From: Actinomycetota bacterium
GTDB lineage: Bacteria > Actinomycetota > Actinomycetes > Nanopelagicales > Nanopelagicaceae
Direction: 5' to 3'
Assembly: GCA_026393075.1 (NCBI GenBank)
Contig: JAPLAW010000020.1
Span: 1 to 52,893, forward strand
Length of the DNA stretch: 52,893 nucleotides
How positions within the stretch are numbered: position 1 is the first letter of the stretch; every line of letters starts with the position of its first letter. Made by a program: the position numbers and the translations under genes. Shown piece by piece: positions 35,767 to 43,816 of this stretch. The notes beneath the pieces were generated by a model. That model was not told the origin of the DNA and ran no database searches. It saw only the letters and a program-made list of their open reading frames with translations.

Positions 35767-36761
35767 TGACTAGCGCGAGGGTGGTGAGTTTGATGGCTAA
35801 GAAAGTCGTAATGACTGAACCAGCTAGTGCCGCGTCTTCAGACCTGTTGGGCCATATTCGCAATTCATTATCGGCTTTCCACGCAACGGAACTTGCAATC
35901 GCTAATTGTATTTTGCAAGATCCAGTTCAAGTGTCGCGGATGAATATTTCAAAATTAGCAGAACATAGCGATACTTCAGTTGCCTCTGTTGTTCGTTTTA
36001 GTAAAACCGTTGGTTATAAAGGTTTTCCAGAATTTCGCATGGCGCTAGTCGGTGAAGTTAGCCGTATGGGCCAAGTTGGTATCGATTCTTCCGAACTCGA
36101 TAGCGGTATCACGGTTGAAGATTCGCCGGCTGAAATAATTAGAAAAATATCAGCTGCTGATGCGCTGGCAATTCAAGCAACTGCTCAAAGGTTAGATGTC
36201 GCAAGTTTTTCCGCCGCTGTTGATGCTTGGGAGAAAGCAAAGACGATCGGGTTATTTGGTGTGGCATCTGGTGGATTCGTAGCAATGGATTTACAGCTTA
36301 AATTAAATCGCCAAGGCAAGAACGCAATTGCTTGGCGTGATATCCACAATGCCCTAACCTCACTCTCACTACTTGGCCCAGGTGATGCACTCGTTGCAAT
36401 CAGCCACAGCGGTACGACAGTAGATACCGTCGATGTGATGCAAGAGTTTAAAAATCGTGGTGTCACAATTATTTTGATTACAAATGCACTGCGTAGCCCA
36501 GCTACCGCAATTGCTGACATTGTTTTGTTCACCTCAGCTCGGGAAACCACATTCCGAAGCGGCGCAACTGCAAGTCGAATTGCGCAATTAACTGTGGTTG
36601 ATTGTCTTTGTGTTGCTTTAGCACAAAGAAACTGGAGTGGCACTCGTGCTGCCCTGGATGAATCTAGAGCGGCTGTGGGAAGCCGCTCCGGAAGAAAGAT
36701 GGTCGAATCCAATACCCGGAAACCTGACCAAAAACCAACCCGCTCTAGAGGAGGAAAATAA
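35766..36761 (+). CDS. MurR/RpiR family transcriptional regulator
   Basis: 331 residues. N-terminal RpiR helix-turn-helix domain (about 24-100; S-K-L-A-E-H-S-D-T-S-V-A-S-V-V-R-F-S-K, then G-Y-K-G-F-P-E-F) and a C-terminal SIS phosphosugar-binding domain (about 130-285; G-V-A-S-G-G, S-H-S-G-T-T). Such proteins sense a phosphorylated sugar; MurNAc-6-P or GlcNAc-6-P is the likely ligand here. A basic tail follows the SIS domain. The start is uncertain: the ATG at 35766 overlaps the candidate operator and lacks a ribosome binding site, while an ATG at 35793 would trim nine residues. First gene of the sugar-importer unit. Confidence 0.88.
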   Translation: MTSARVVSLMAKKVVMTEPASAASSDLLGHIRNSLSAFHATELAIANCILQDPVQVSRMNISKLAEHSDTSVASVVRFSKTVGYKGFPEFRMALVGEVSRMGQVGIDSSELDSGITVEDSPAEIIRKISAADALAIQATAQRLDVASFSAAVDAWEKAKTIGLFGVASGGFVAMDLQLKLNRQGKNAIAWRDIHNALTSLSLLGPGDALVAISHSGTTVDTVDVMQEFKNRGVTIILITNALRSPATAIADIVLFTSARETTFRSGATASRIAQLTVVDCLCVALAQRNWSGTRAALDESRAAVGSRSGRKMVESNTRKPDQKPTRSRGGK

Positions 36762-36777
36762 GTGAAACTCACTTCAC
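36762..36777 (+). promoter_or_regulatory. GTGAA/TTCAC inverted repeat at the sugar binding-protein start
   Basis: GTGAA (36762-36766) and TTCAC (36773-36777) with a 6-base centre, on the first codons of the gene. It resembles the TGAA...TTCA arms of the candidate operators, but it is short and coding, so it may be chance. Confidence 0.25.
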
Positions 36778-38057
36778 GCCGCACCCGCGGCTTGGTAGCA
36801 GCTGCTTTCGCTGTTGGATCAATCGTTGTTCCAGCAGTGGCCGCTCTACCTGCAAATGCAGCTACAGAATTAACATTCTGGAGCTGGCGTCCAGAAGATA
36901 AAGCTTTCTACGAAAAGCAGATTGCAATCTTCCAAGAAACAAATCCAAGTATCAGCATCAAGTTCACTCCATACGTAGCAACTGAGTACAACGCGATTCT
37001 TGCAACTGCGCTAACTGCAGGTAAGGGTCCAGATCTACTTCAGCTACGTCCATACGGTGGTATGTCTGCACTTTCAGATGCAGGAAACTTTGTTCCACTA
37101 ACAACAAAAGATGTTCCTGCGTTAGGAAAGCTTGCGCCAGGAATCTTAGCAGCGGCACAGGGATACACAGATAAGCGTCAATTTGGTGTCCCATATGCAG
37201 CATCAGTAATGGGTGTTTGGTACAACCCAGAACTATTCGCTAAGGCCGGTATTCGCCAGACTCCAACAACTTTTGATTCATTCATTAACACTTTGAATCG
37301 TCTAAAGGCAGCTGGAATCCAACCACTTGCTAACTCAAGCGGTAACCCAGGAAATGGTCCAGGTCTCGAGCAAATGCATGCGACAATCGCACCTACTTTC
37401 TACGGTGGAAATACATATTTCAACGATCTAGTTGCTGGACGAACAACATTTACTAACAAGGCATACGTTGAAGGACTTGAAGCCGTGAAGACACTTTCAA
37501 AGTACTTCCCAGCTGGCCATGAAGGTATTGACTACAACACCGCACGTTCATTGTTCGCAACCGGTAAGGCTGCGATCTATATCGGCGGAAACTACGAACT
37601 TACCTACTTCAAGCAGATTAATCCCTCTGCAAGCATTGGTTGGTTCCAGGCTCCAGCAAAATCAGCTGGCTCACCTAAGTTCGTAACTGCATGGGGCGAT
37701 GGTTCATATGCAATTAATGCTAAGACTGCTAACAAGGCTGCTGCAATGAAGTTCTTGAACTTCTTGGCATCTAAGCAATACAGTCAAGCAATGGCTGATG
37801 AAATCTTCGTAATTCCAGTAGCTCCATATGTGAAGATCTCAGATCCTGTTGTAAACAAGATCAACTCAGCTCGTGCTCAGTTCAGCACACCATTCTTGAA
37901 CGTAGTTGGTTTCCGTTTCGGAACTCCAACTTCTTCAAACATCCTCCAACCTGGTCTCCAGAAGTTGGTTGCTGGTGGAACTACAGCTGCTGCCCTTGCA
38001 AAGGACACTCAGGCTGCAGTTGCATCCTGGTACAAGCCACAAGCTGGTAAAGAATAA
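36762..38057 (+). CDS. Sugar ABC transporter substrate-binding protein
   Basis: 431 residues from a GTG directly after the regulator stop, with AGAGGAGG at 36748-36755. A twin-basic signal peptide (R-R-T-R-G, about 1-30, ending P-A-N-A) lacks a lipobox cysteine. The mature part is SBP_bac_1: L-T-F-W-S-W-R-P-E-D at the start, a T-P-Y-V-A-T-E-Y-N-A segment, and W-G-D-G-S-Y-A-I-N late. The codon choice is visibly even and C-rich compared with neighbours, as in highly expressed genes. Ligand probably an amino sugar (GlcNAc, MurNAc or a disaccharide), inferred from the gene context. Confidence 0.9.
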   Translation: MKLTSRRTRGLVAAAFAVGSIVVPAVAALPANAATELTFWSWRPEDKAFYEKQIAIFQETNPSISIKFTPYVATEYNAILATALTAGKGPDLLQLRPYGGMSALSDAGNFVPLTTKDVPALGKLAPGILAAAQGYTDKRQFGVPYAASVMGVWYNPELFAKAGIRQTPTTFDSFINTLNRLKAAGIQPLANSSGNPGNGPGLEQMHATIAPTFYGGNTYFNDLVAGRTTFTNKAYVEGLEAVKTLSKYFPAGHEGIDYNTARSLFATGKAAIYIGGNYELTYFKQINPSASIGWFQAPAKSAGSPKFVTAWGDGSYAINAKTANKAAAMKFLNFLASKQYSQAMADEIFVIPVAPYVKISDPVVNKINSARAQFSTPFLNVVGFRFGTPTSSNILQPGLQKLVAGGTTAAALAKDTQAAVASWYKPQAGKE

Positions 38058-38070
38058 ATAAGTAAGTAAG

Positions 38071-38115
38071 AGCTGGGTGCAGGGTTAAACCTGCACCCAG
38101 CTTCTTTAATATTTT
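38071..38115 (+). terminator. Hairpin between sugar binding-protein and permease genes
   Basis: AGCTGGGTGCAGG and CCTGCACCCAGCT make a perfect 13-base-pair stem with a GTTAAA loop (38071-38102), followed by TCTTTAATATTTTTT. As in the oligopeptide importer, it sits right after the binding-protein gene and probably limits read-through into the permeases. Confidence 0.75.
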
Positions 38116-38123
38116 TTAGAAAG

Positions 38124-39050
38124 ATGGAAATGCAAAGCAGAACCCTGAAACAACAGCAACGAAAGTTCATTTGGATTTTCCTCGCACCAGGACTTTTAAC
38201 GATTCTTGTTTTCACCACAATTCCTGCTATCTCAACTTTGAGTTACTCTTTCTTTAAATGGGAAGGTTTCGTACGCGGTTCCTTTGCTGGTTTTGAAAAT
38301 TTTCAAAATCTATTTAAGTTCCCGTGGCGCGATCAATTCTTTGCAGCCCTAGCGCACAACACAATTGTCTTTATCGCAATCATGATTATTCAGACTTCAC
38401 TTGGCATGTTAATTGCCTACGCACTATTTAGATTAAAACGCGGACAACGTTTTTTCCGCACAGTTACTTTTCTGCCAGTTATTTTCTCATTAGTAATTGT
38501 GGGCTATATGTGGCAAGTAATGCTTAATTCTTATTTTGGACCAATCAATAAAATTCTGACCGATATTGGTTTAGAAAGTTGGGCGCAACCTTGGCTGGGG
38601 CAAACCTCAACAGCGCTTCCAACACTGGTTTTTATTAACTTGTGGCGCTGGGTTGGATTTCCGGCAATCATCTTTCTGGCTGGCTTAAACGCAATTAGTA
38701 ATGACTTCATTGAAGCGGCAAAGATTGACGGCGCTAAGGAAGGTCAAATATTCCGCAAGATTTTATTCCCGTTACTTGCGCCTTCAATGACAATTATTAC
38801 GATCCTTACATTTATCGGCGCCTTTGAATGGTTTGATCTGCCCTATGTAATTGGTGGCACGGTCGGTAGTCCGGCCGGCGCAACTGACACGTTGGCGCTT
38901 ATGTTCTACCGACTTTCCTTTGGTAGCGCTGATTCTGTTTCAAATGACATTGGCGTGGGCTCAGCACTCGGGGTAATTATTTTCATCATCGTAGGCGTTG
39001 GCGCTGGTGTAGGTTCTAATTTGATGCGTCGTCGTGAGGTAGAGCAATGA
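38124..39050 (+). CDS. Sugar ABC permease, MalF/UgpA-like
   Basis: 308 residues with six predicted membrane helices. The EAA coupling loop E-A-A-K-I-D-G-A-K-E-G-Q-I-F-R-K-I-L-F-P-L-L lies at about 195-216. Typical CUT1 family permease. Another ATG two codons downstream is a possible start. Overlaps the second permease by 4 bases. Confidence 0.9.
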   Translation: MEMQSRTLKQQQRKFIWIFLAPGLLTILVFTTIPAISTLSYSFFKWEGFVRGSFAGFENFQNLFKFPWRDQFFAALAHNTIVFIAIMIIQTSLGMLIAYALFRLKRGQRFFRTVTFLPVIFSLVIVGYMWQVMLNSYFGPINKILTDIGLESWAQPWLGQTSTALPTLVFINLWRWVGFPAIIFLAGLNAISNDFIEAAKIDGAKEGQIFRKILFPLLAPSMTIITILTFIGAFEWFDLPYVIGGTVGSPAGATDTLALMFYRLSFGSADSVSNDIGVGSALGVIIFIIVGVGAGVGSNLMRRREVEQ

Positions 39051-39874
39051 TCAACAAAATAATCACTGGCACATTTTTTAAAGCGGTATTAGTTATTAAT
39101 GCGTTAATGGTTTTGCTGCCAGTTTTCTTCTTACTTAACTCGGCGTTACGTGAGACAGGTAGTTTTGGCGCAAATCCACTTGAACTTGCCCGAGATCCCG
39201 AATGGAACAACTTCACGCAGGTTTGGGCAGATGGCGAGTTCCCAAACTTCTTGAAGAACTCATTGATCGTTACTTTAGGTTCATTGGTTGTGATTTTGAT
39301 CTGCGCACTCGGTGCCGGCTTCATCTTGGGGCGCTATCAATTTAAGGGCAATAGTTTGATTTATGGTTTCGTCCTGACTGGCATGTTGGTTCCAGCAAAA
39401 CTTGCAATCTTGCCACTATTCATCCAATTAAAATGGATGAACTTAATCGATTCGCATTTTGGCTTAATTCTGGTTTACGCATCTGGCGCTTTACCTGCGG
39501 CAATTTTTATTATGGCGGGTTTCTTCAGATCGCTGCCTGCAGATATCGATAGTGCGGCACGCATTGATGGCGCTTCAGAATTTCAGCTACTGCGATTAGT
39601 CCTAGCCCCATTGGTGCGACCTGGTTTAGCAATCGTGGCAATTTACTCAGCGATTCCGATCTGGAATGACTTCTTCTTGCCGCTGGTATTCCTGCAAAGC
39701 CCGGAGAAAAAGACGATTATGCAAGGTCTAACCCTCTTCTTTGGTGAGTATTCCTCTCAATGGGGCGTGCTTTTCGCCGGTTTAACTATCGCTGCGCTAC
39801 CACTGATCATCTTGTACTTACTTCTTTCCGAACAATTTATTAAGGGACTTACTGCCGGAGCTGTGAAAGGCTAG
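39047..39874 (+). CDS. Sugar ABC permease, MalG/UgpE-like
   Basis: 275 residues, six membrane helices, EAA loop S-A-A-R-I-D-G-A-S-E-F-Q-L-L-R (about 166-180). It completes the channel of the sugar importer. No ATPase gene of the MalK/UgpC/MsiK type is present nearby, so the importer must borrow one encoded elsewhere, as DasABC and NgcEFG do with MsiK in Streptomyces. Confidence 0.9.
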   Translation: MINKIITGTFFKAVLVINALMVLLPVFFLLNSALRETGSFGANPLELARDPEWNNFTQVWADGEFPNFLKNSLIVTLGSLVVILICALGAGFILGRYQFKGNSLIYGFVLTGMLVPAKLAILPLFIQLKWMNLIDSHFGLILVYASGALPAAIFIMAGFFRSLPADIDSAARIDGASEFQLLRLVLAPLVRPGLAIVAIYSAIPIWNDFFLPLVFLQSPEKKTIMQGLTLFFGEYSSQWGVLFAGLTIAALPLIILYLLLSEQFIKGLTAGAVKG

Positions 39875-39878
39875 GGGT

Positions 39879-40757
39879 ATGAGTTACTTAGGAATAGATG
39901 CTGGTGCAACCGCTACTAAATGGGCTTTATATGATGGCTCGCAGATAGTGGATTCAGGAAAATGTGCGGCAATGGATGGCCACATTTACCGACCTGAATC
40001 AAAAGCACGTGCAAATGAAGTATTAGCCGAGATCTCTAAAGCAGTAAACGGTGCAGAAATAAGCGGCGTCTTTGCCGGCATCACTGGCGCTGCTTCCGAA
40101 GATAGTGCGACCGACCCGCTAGGCCAGATTTTTCATACCCACTTTCCAAATGCCAAAGTTCGCATTGTTCACGATATCGAGTTGGCGTATTTCGCAAACT
40201 TTGAAGTTGGTGACGGAATTTTGTTATATGCCGGCACCGGGTCAGTTGCCATGTATGTCGATGATGAAGCCGGCCCAGTTCGCGCCGGTGGTTGGGGTTA
40301 TTTGTTAGGCGATGAAGGTGGCGCATTCTGGATTGGCCGCGAATCAATTCGTTGGGTGCTGGCCGGGCTTGATACTGGCGAAGAAGTTGAACCAGATTCT
40401 TTAAGTGATGTGATTTTAAAACAAATCAATGCAACGAATTGGGATGAAATAAAAGCATTTGTATATTCTAGCGAGCGTTCAGAGATTGCTAAGTTAGCGG
40501 CAACTGTAGGTCACCTGGCAGATTCTGGAAATGCTGATGCACAAGGAATTATTTATGAAGCCAGTCAGTTCTTAATTGCTTTAGTACATCAGCTCGATAC
40601 GCAAATAGATAATGCGCCGCGCATTGTGATAGCCGGGGGAGTCTGCCAAGAAGGTTCGTTTATGGCGAAAGCTCTTCATTCGTTCTTTAGTGAGCGAATT
40701 AGTATTTCTGATTGCGATATTGCTCAGCGTGCAGCTGAATTAGCCCAAGACATTTAG
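39879..40757 (+). CDS. BadF/BadG-family kinase, probably for N-acetylglucosamine or MurNAc
   Basis: 292 residues of the ASKHA fold. Phosphate-1 loop G5-I-D-A-G-A-T-A-T-K-W-A (5-16), D-I-E-L-A-Y (about 98-103), Y-A-G-T-G-S-V-A (about 117-124), G-G-W-G-Y-L-L-G-D-E-G-G-A (about 137-149) and I-A-G-G-V-C (late) match the BadF group that includes eukaryotic-type GlcNAc kinase and, as I recall, clostridial MurK. Sited last in the sugar-importer unit, it would phosphorylate incoming sugar at O-6 for NagA or MurQ. Its stop abuts the radA stop with no gap. Confidence 0.85.
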   Translation: MSYLGIDAGATATKWALYDGSQIVDSGKCAAMDGHIYRPESKARANEVLAEISKAVNGAEISGVFAGITGAASEDSATDPLGQIFHTHFPNAKVRIVHDIELAYFANFEVGDGILLYAGTGSVAMYVDDEAGPVRAGGWGYLLGDEGGAFWIGRESIRWVLAGLDTGEEVEPDSLSDVILKQINATNWDEIKAFVYSSERSEIAKLAATVGHLADSGNADAQGIIYEASQFLIALVHQLDTQIDNAPRIVIAGGVCQEGSFMAKALHSFFSERISISDCDIAQRAAELAQDI

Positions 40758-42122
40758 CTACTCAGCTATTTTTACGCGCTGCAGCGCTTGATCTAACCTA
40801 GAAACTTCGTAAATCTCCATGCCGGCAATTTTCACGTCGGAACCAACTGGCACTAGCGCGCGCTTGAAACCTAAGCGATGGGCTTCGGCTAACCGGCGCG
40901 ATACGCCACTGACTTTGCGGATTTCACCAGCTAGCCCGACTTCGCCAATTGCTACTAAATCAGCAGGTAAAGCAAGGGCTTTAGCAGCTGATGCCACAGC
41001 TAGCGCAAGAGCTAAATCAGCGGCAGGCTCGGACATTTTCATGCCACCAACTGTGGCGGCATAAACATCGCGACCACCGATGCGCACATTTGCCCGAAGT
41101 TCCAAAACTGCCAAAGTCATCGAAGTTCTTGCCGAATCAAGCCCACTAGTGACGCGACGGGCATTACCGAAATCATTTTCACGACCTTGCGAAACCAGCG
41201 CTTGAATCTCAGCCAATAGTGGCCGGCGACCTTCAAGCGTAACGGTTACGCAAGTACCAGGAACTGGTTCGGCATGGCGAGAAGTAAACAAACCAGTTGG
41301 ATCTAAAACACTTTCAATGCCAGTATCGCTTAAATCAAAACATCCGACTTCATCGCTAGCGCCAAAACGATTCTTTATTGCACGGATCAAACGTAGTCGT
41401 GAGTGACGTTCGCCTTCGAATTGTAAAACTACATCAACAATATGTTCGAGCATGCGCGGGCCAGCAATCGAACCATCTTTAGTCACATGACCAACTAGTA
41501 GCAAAGTGATATCGCGATCTTTACAGATACGAATAAGCGCGCCGGCAACTTCGCGCACTTGCGTTACGCCACCGGGTGCACCATCGGCAGCACTCGAACC
41601 AATAGTTTGAATCGAATCGATAATCAATAGTTGTGGTTTAACTTCATCAATATGTGTGATTACAGCGCCAAGATCAGTTTCAGAGGCAAGCCATAACTTT
41701 GGATCAATGGCATTAATGCGTTCGGCACGCAAACGAACTTGGGACGCAGATTCTTCACCACTTATGTAAAGGGCGGGAATATTATTTTTTGCGGTCTCTG
41801 CTGCAACCGAAAGTAAGAGGGTTGATTTTCCGACACCAGGTTCGCCAGCCAATAAAATTGCAGCGCCGGGAACTAAGCCGCCACCTAATACGCGATCGAG
41901 TTCAGATACCCCAGTTGGTTTGGCACTTGCAGCAGATAAATCAACATCACCAATTGGAGTTGCTGAGTGTGTTACTCGACCAGCAACTAGCGATAATTTT
42001 TTAGGTGCGGCAATTTCTTCAACGCTGCCCCAAGCCTGACATTCACCGCAGCGGCCCACCCATTTCTGCGAAGTCCAGCCACATTCGGCGCACTTAAAGG
42101 GGTCTTTTTCTACCTTGGCCAT
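40758..42122 (-). CDS. radA: DNA repair protein RadA/Sms
   Basis: 454 residues. Zinc finger C11-x2-C14...C25-x2-C28, Walker A G92-E-P-G-V-G-K-S99, the RadA signature K249-N-R-F-G253 and a C-terminal Lon-like domain. It aids branch migration in recombination. A TAGGGT box ends 6 bases before the ATG, so it can be transcribed separately from the gene upstream. Confidence 0.95.
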   Translation of the reverse strand: MAKVEKDPFKCAECGWTSQKWVGRCGECQAWGSVEEIAAPKKLSLVAGRVTHSATPIGDVDLSAASAKPTGVSELDRVLGGGLVPGAAILLAGEPGVGKSTLLLSVAAETAKNNIPALYISGEESASQVRLRAERINAIDPKLWLASETDLGAVITHIDEVKPQLLIIDSIQTIGSSAADGAPGGVTQVREVAGALIRICKDRDITLLLVGHVTKDGSIAGPRMLEHIVDVVLQFEGERHSRLRLIRAIKNRFGASDEVGCFDLSDTGIESVLDPTGLFTSRHAEPVPGTCVTVTLEGRRPLLAEIQALVSQGRENDFGNARRVTSGLDSARTSMTLAVLELRANVRIGGRDVYAATVGGMKMSEPAADLALALAVASAAKALALPADLVAIGEVGLAGEIRKVSGVSRRLAEAHRLGFKRALVPVGSDVKIAGMEIYEVSRLDQALQRVKIAE

Positions 42123-42128
42123 AACTAA

Positions 42129-42134
42129 ACCCTA
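42129..42134 (-). promoter_or_regulatory. -10 box of radA (leaderless)
   Basis: TAGGGT on the minus strand ends 6 bases before the radA ATG at 42122, in the 16-base gap to the upstream gene. No -35 box visible. Confidence 0.35.
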
Positions 42135-42138
42135 GATG

Positions 42139-42963
42139 CTAGGACTGACTTTTTTCTTTCTGTGCCAACAAAGTTGCTGGATGTTGAATAACGAAGAGCG
42201 GTAACGAACGTGCTTGCGCCGCTCTAATTCCTTCAACACGTGCATCGCAGAGCTTGGCCAGAATGTCGTAGGCAGGTTGCCCCATTAGAGCAACTAACTC
42301 TGCACGATTAGAGAGATAGACCGGCTGGGTTCCGACATGGGCATCTGAGTTACTCGTGCAGTACCAATCAAAATCTTCGCCGCCATCGCCCCAAGCAAGT
42401 CGCTCATATTCGCCCAGCACGGTAACTGAATAGGTTCGCTCGCCAACTTCGCGTGATTCAAAAGATCGACGCATCGGCAACTGCCAACAAACATCTGGTT
42501 TAGTATCAACAAAATGTTTATTTTCTTTTTGTGCAAGATGATGAAGTACGCAACCAAAAGAACCGGTGAAGCCGGGAGCTTCGTAACCTTTACGGTTTAA
42601 GAAGACACAAGATTCTTCAACTACTCGAGTTTTGCGTTCGTTATCTTCATCAGTTTCAGAAATTTGTAATAACCCACCCGGTTTATTTGGTTGGGCAACA
42701 TCGAAGTACTGCCACATATCTCGAGTCAATAAAGCAGCAGCGCGTTGGGTGCGAGCTTCGTCTTCGGCATCGGAATACATGGCGCCTTCAGTACAGCAAC
42801 CATCATTTGGACGATCAGCAAATACACCTTTACAACCATCGCCATAAATACAGGTCCAGTGCGAAGTTAGCCAAGTGAGATCGCACTTAAAGATCTCTTC
42901 GTCATCGTTCGGGTCAATAAACTCGACCCAATCGCGCGCAAAACCTGTTTTAACTTCGGACAT
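42139..42963 (-). CDS. Cysteine-rich YkgJ/DUF3109-like metal-binding protein
   Basis: 274 residues with ten cysteines: C27, C38, C44, C56, C57, C119, C138, C159, C202, C239. The order C-x-L...C...G-C-K-G-V...G-C-C-T-E-G, then C-V-F-L-N, G-C-V-L-H and P-D-V-C-W-Q-L-P resembles the CxxCxxCC (YkgJ) proteins thought to hold iron or zinc. Very acidic overall (D/E-rich loops). No enzyme activity can be named. It lies upstream of radA on the same strand and divergent from proC. Confidence 0.75.
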   Translation of the reverse strand: MSEVKTGFARDWVEFIDPNDDEEIFKCDLTWLTSHWTCIYGDGCKGVFADRPNDGCCTEGAMYSDAEDEARTQRAAALLTRDMWQYFDVAQPNKPGGLLQISETDEDNERKTRVVEESCVFLNRKGYEAPGFTGSFGCVLHHLAQKENKHFVDTKPDVCWQLPMRRSFESREVGERTYSVTVLGEYERLAWGDGGEDFDWYCTSNSDAHVGTQPVYLSNRAELVALMGQPAYDILAKLCDARVEGIRAAQARSLPLFVIQHPATLLAQKEKSQS

Positions 42964-43012
42964 AGAGGTTGAGCCTATGCGTAATTACCAAAAAGCGCAC
43001 ATCACGAACAGG

Positions 43013-43018
43013 TACGAT
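43013..43018 (+). promoter_or_regulatory. -10 box of proC (leaderless)
   Basis: TACGAT ends 6 bases before the ATG at 43025; GCGAG between them is too close to act as a ribosome binding site. No -35 box. Confidence 0.4.
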
Positions 43019-43024
43019 TGCGAG

Positions 43025-43816
43025 ATGAAAACCGCGGTAATAGGTGCTGGAAATATGGGCGAGGCGTTAATCGCCGGACTGATTGCTTATGGTGAAACCC
43101 ATACCAATATTGCGGTTTGCGAGAAGCGGGCAGAACGTGCCACAGAACTAACTAGTAAATACGAAATTTCGATTGCTGAAATTGCAGATGCCGTGCGCGA
43201 TGCTGACGCTGTTCTCTTAGTCGTTAAACCGCAAGATATGGCAGCGGTTTTGGCCGAAGTCGGCGCTGCCATTAACCCTGCTGCAGTAGTAGTTAGTTTT
43301 GCGGCTGGCAAAAAGATTGACTTCATCACTAATGGCTTGGGCAAACCTAACTCGGTAATTCGCGTGATGCCAAATACCGCAACCATGGTTGGCGCCGGTA
43401 TGGCCGCTATGTCAGTTGGCGCGGGTGTTACGCCAGCACAGCACAAATTCGTAGCTGGGTTTCTAGCCAAGTCAGGTCAAGTTGTTGAAGTCGCCGAAGA
43501 GTTACAAGATGCCGTTACTGCAACCAGCGGCTCTGGCCCGGCATATTTCTTTGCCTTTGTCGAAGCCATGGTTGCTGGTGCAAAAGAACTTGGCTTAAGT
43601 TCCGAAGTTGCAACCCAACTAACGGTTCAGACTTTAGTTGGCGCGGCCAAACTTTTGGCTGAGAGCGGTAAAACTGCAACCGAACTTCGTGAAAATGTAA
43701 CTAGCCCTAATGGCACCACTGCGGCTGCGCTAAATTCATTTACCGATGGCGAATTATCAAAATTAGTCGCGAAATCAATGAAGGCGGCTCGCGATCGTTC
43801 GATCGAATTAGCTTAA
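43025..43816 (+). CDS. proC: Pyrroline-5-carboxylate reductase
   Basis: 263 residues from the ATG at 43025; the frame is open further upstream, but that part overlaps the divergent gene and is not conserved. NAD(P) site A-V-I-G-A-G-N-M-G-E-A (4-14), V-K-P-Q-D-M, R-V-M-P-N-T, and the C-terminal signature S-P-N-G-T-T-A-A-A-L are present. Last step of proline synthesis. Its TAA is followed at once by the next ATG. Confidence 0.94.
   Translation: MKTAVIGAGNMGEALIAGLIAYGETHTNIAVCEKRAERATELTSKYEISIAEIADAVRDADAVLLVVKPQDMAAVLAEVGAAINPAAVVVSFAAGKKIDFITNGLGKPNSVIRVMPNTATMVGAGMAAMSVGAGVTPAQHKFVAGFLAKSGQVVEVAEELQDAVTATSGSGPAYFFAFVEAMVAGAKELGLSSEVATQLTVQTLVGAAKLLAESGKTATELRENVTSPNGTTAAALNSFTDGELSKLVAKSMKAARDRSIELA

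Noticed and set aside
42875-43024. Longer start for proC
   Set aside because: It covers the start of the divergent gene, and the NAD-binding motif begins right after the ATG at 43025.
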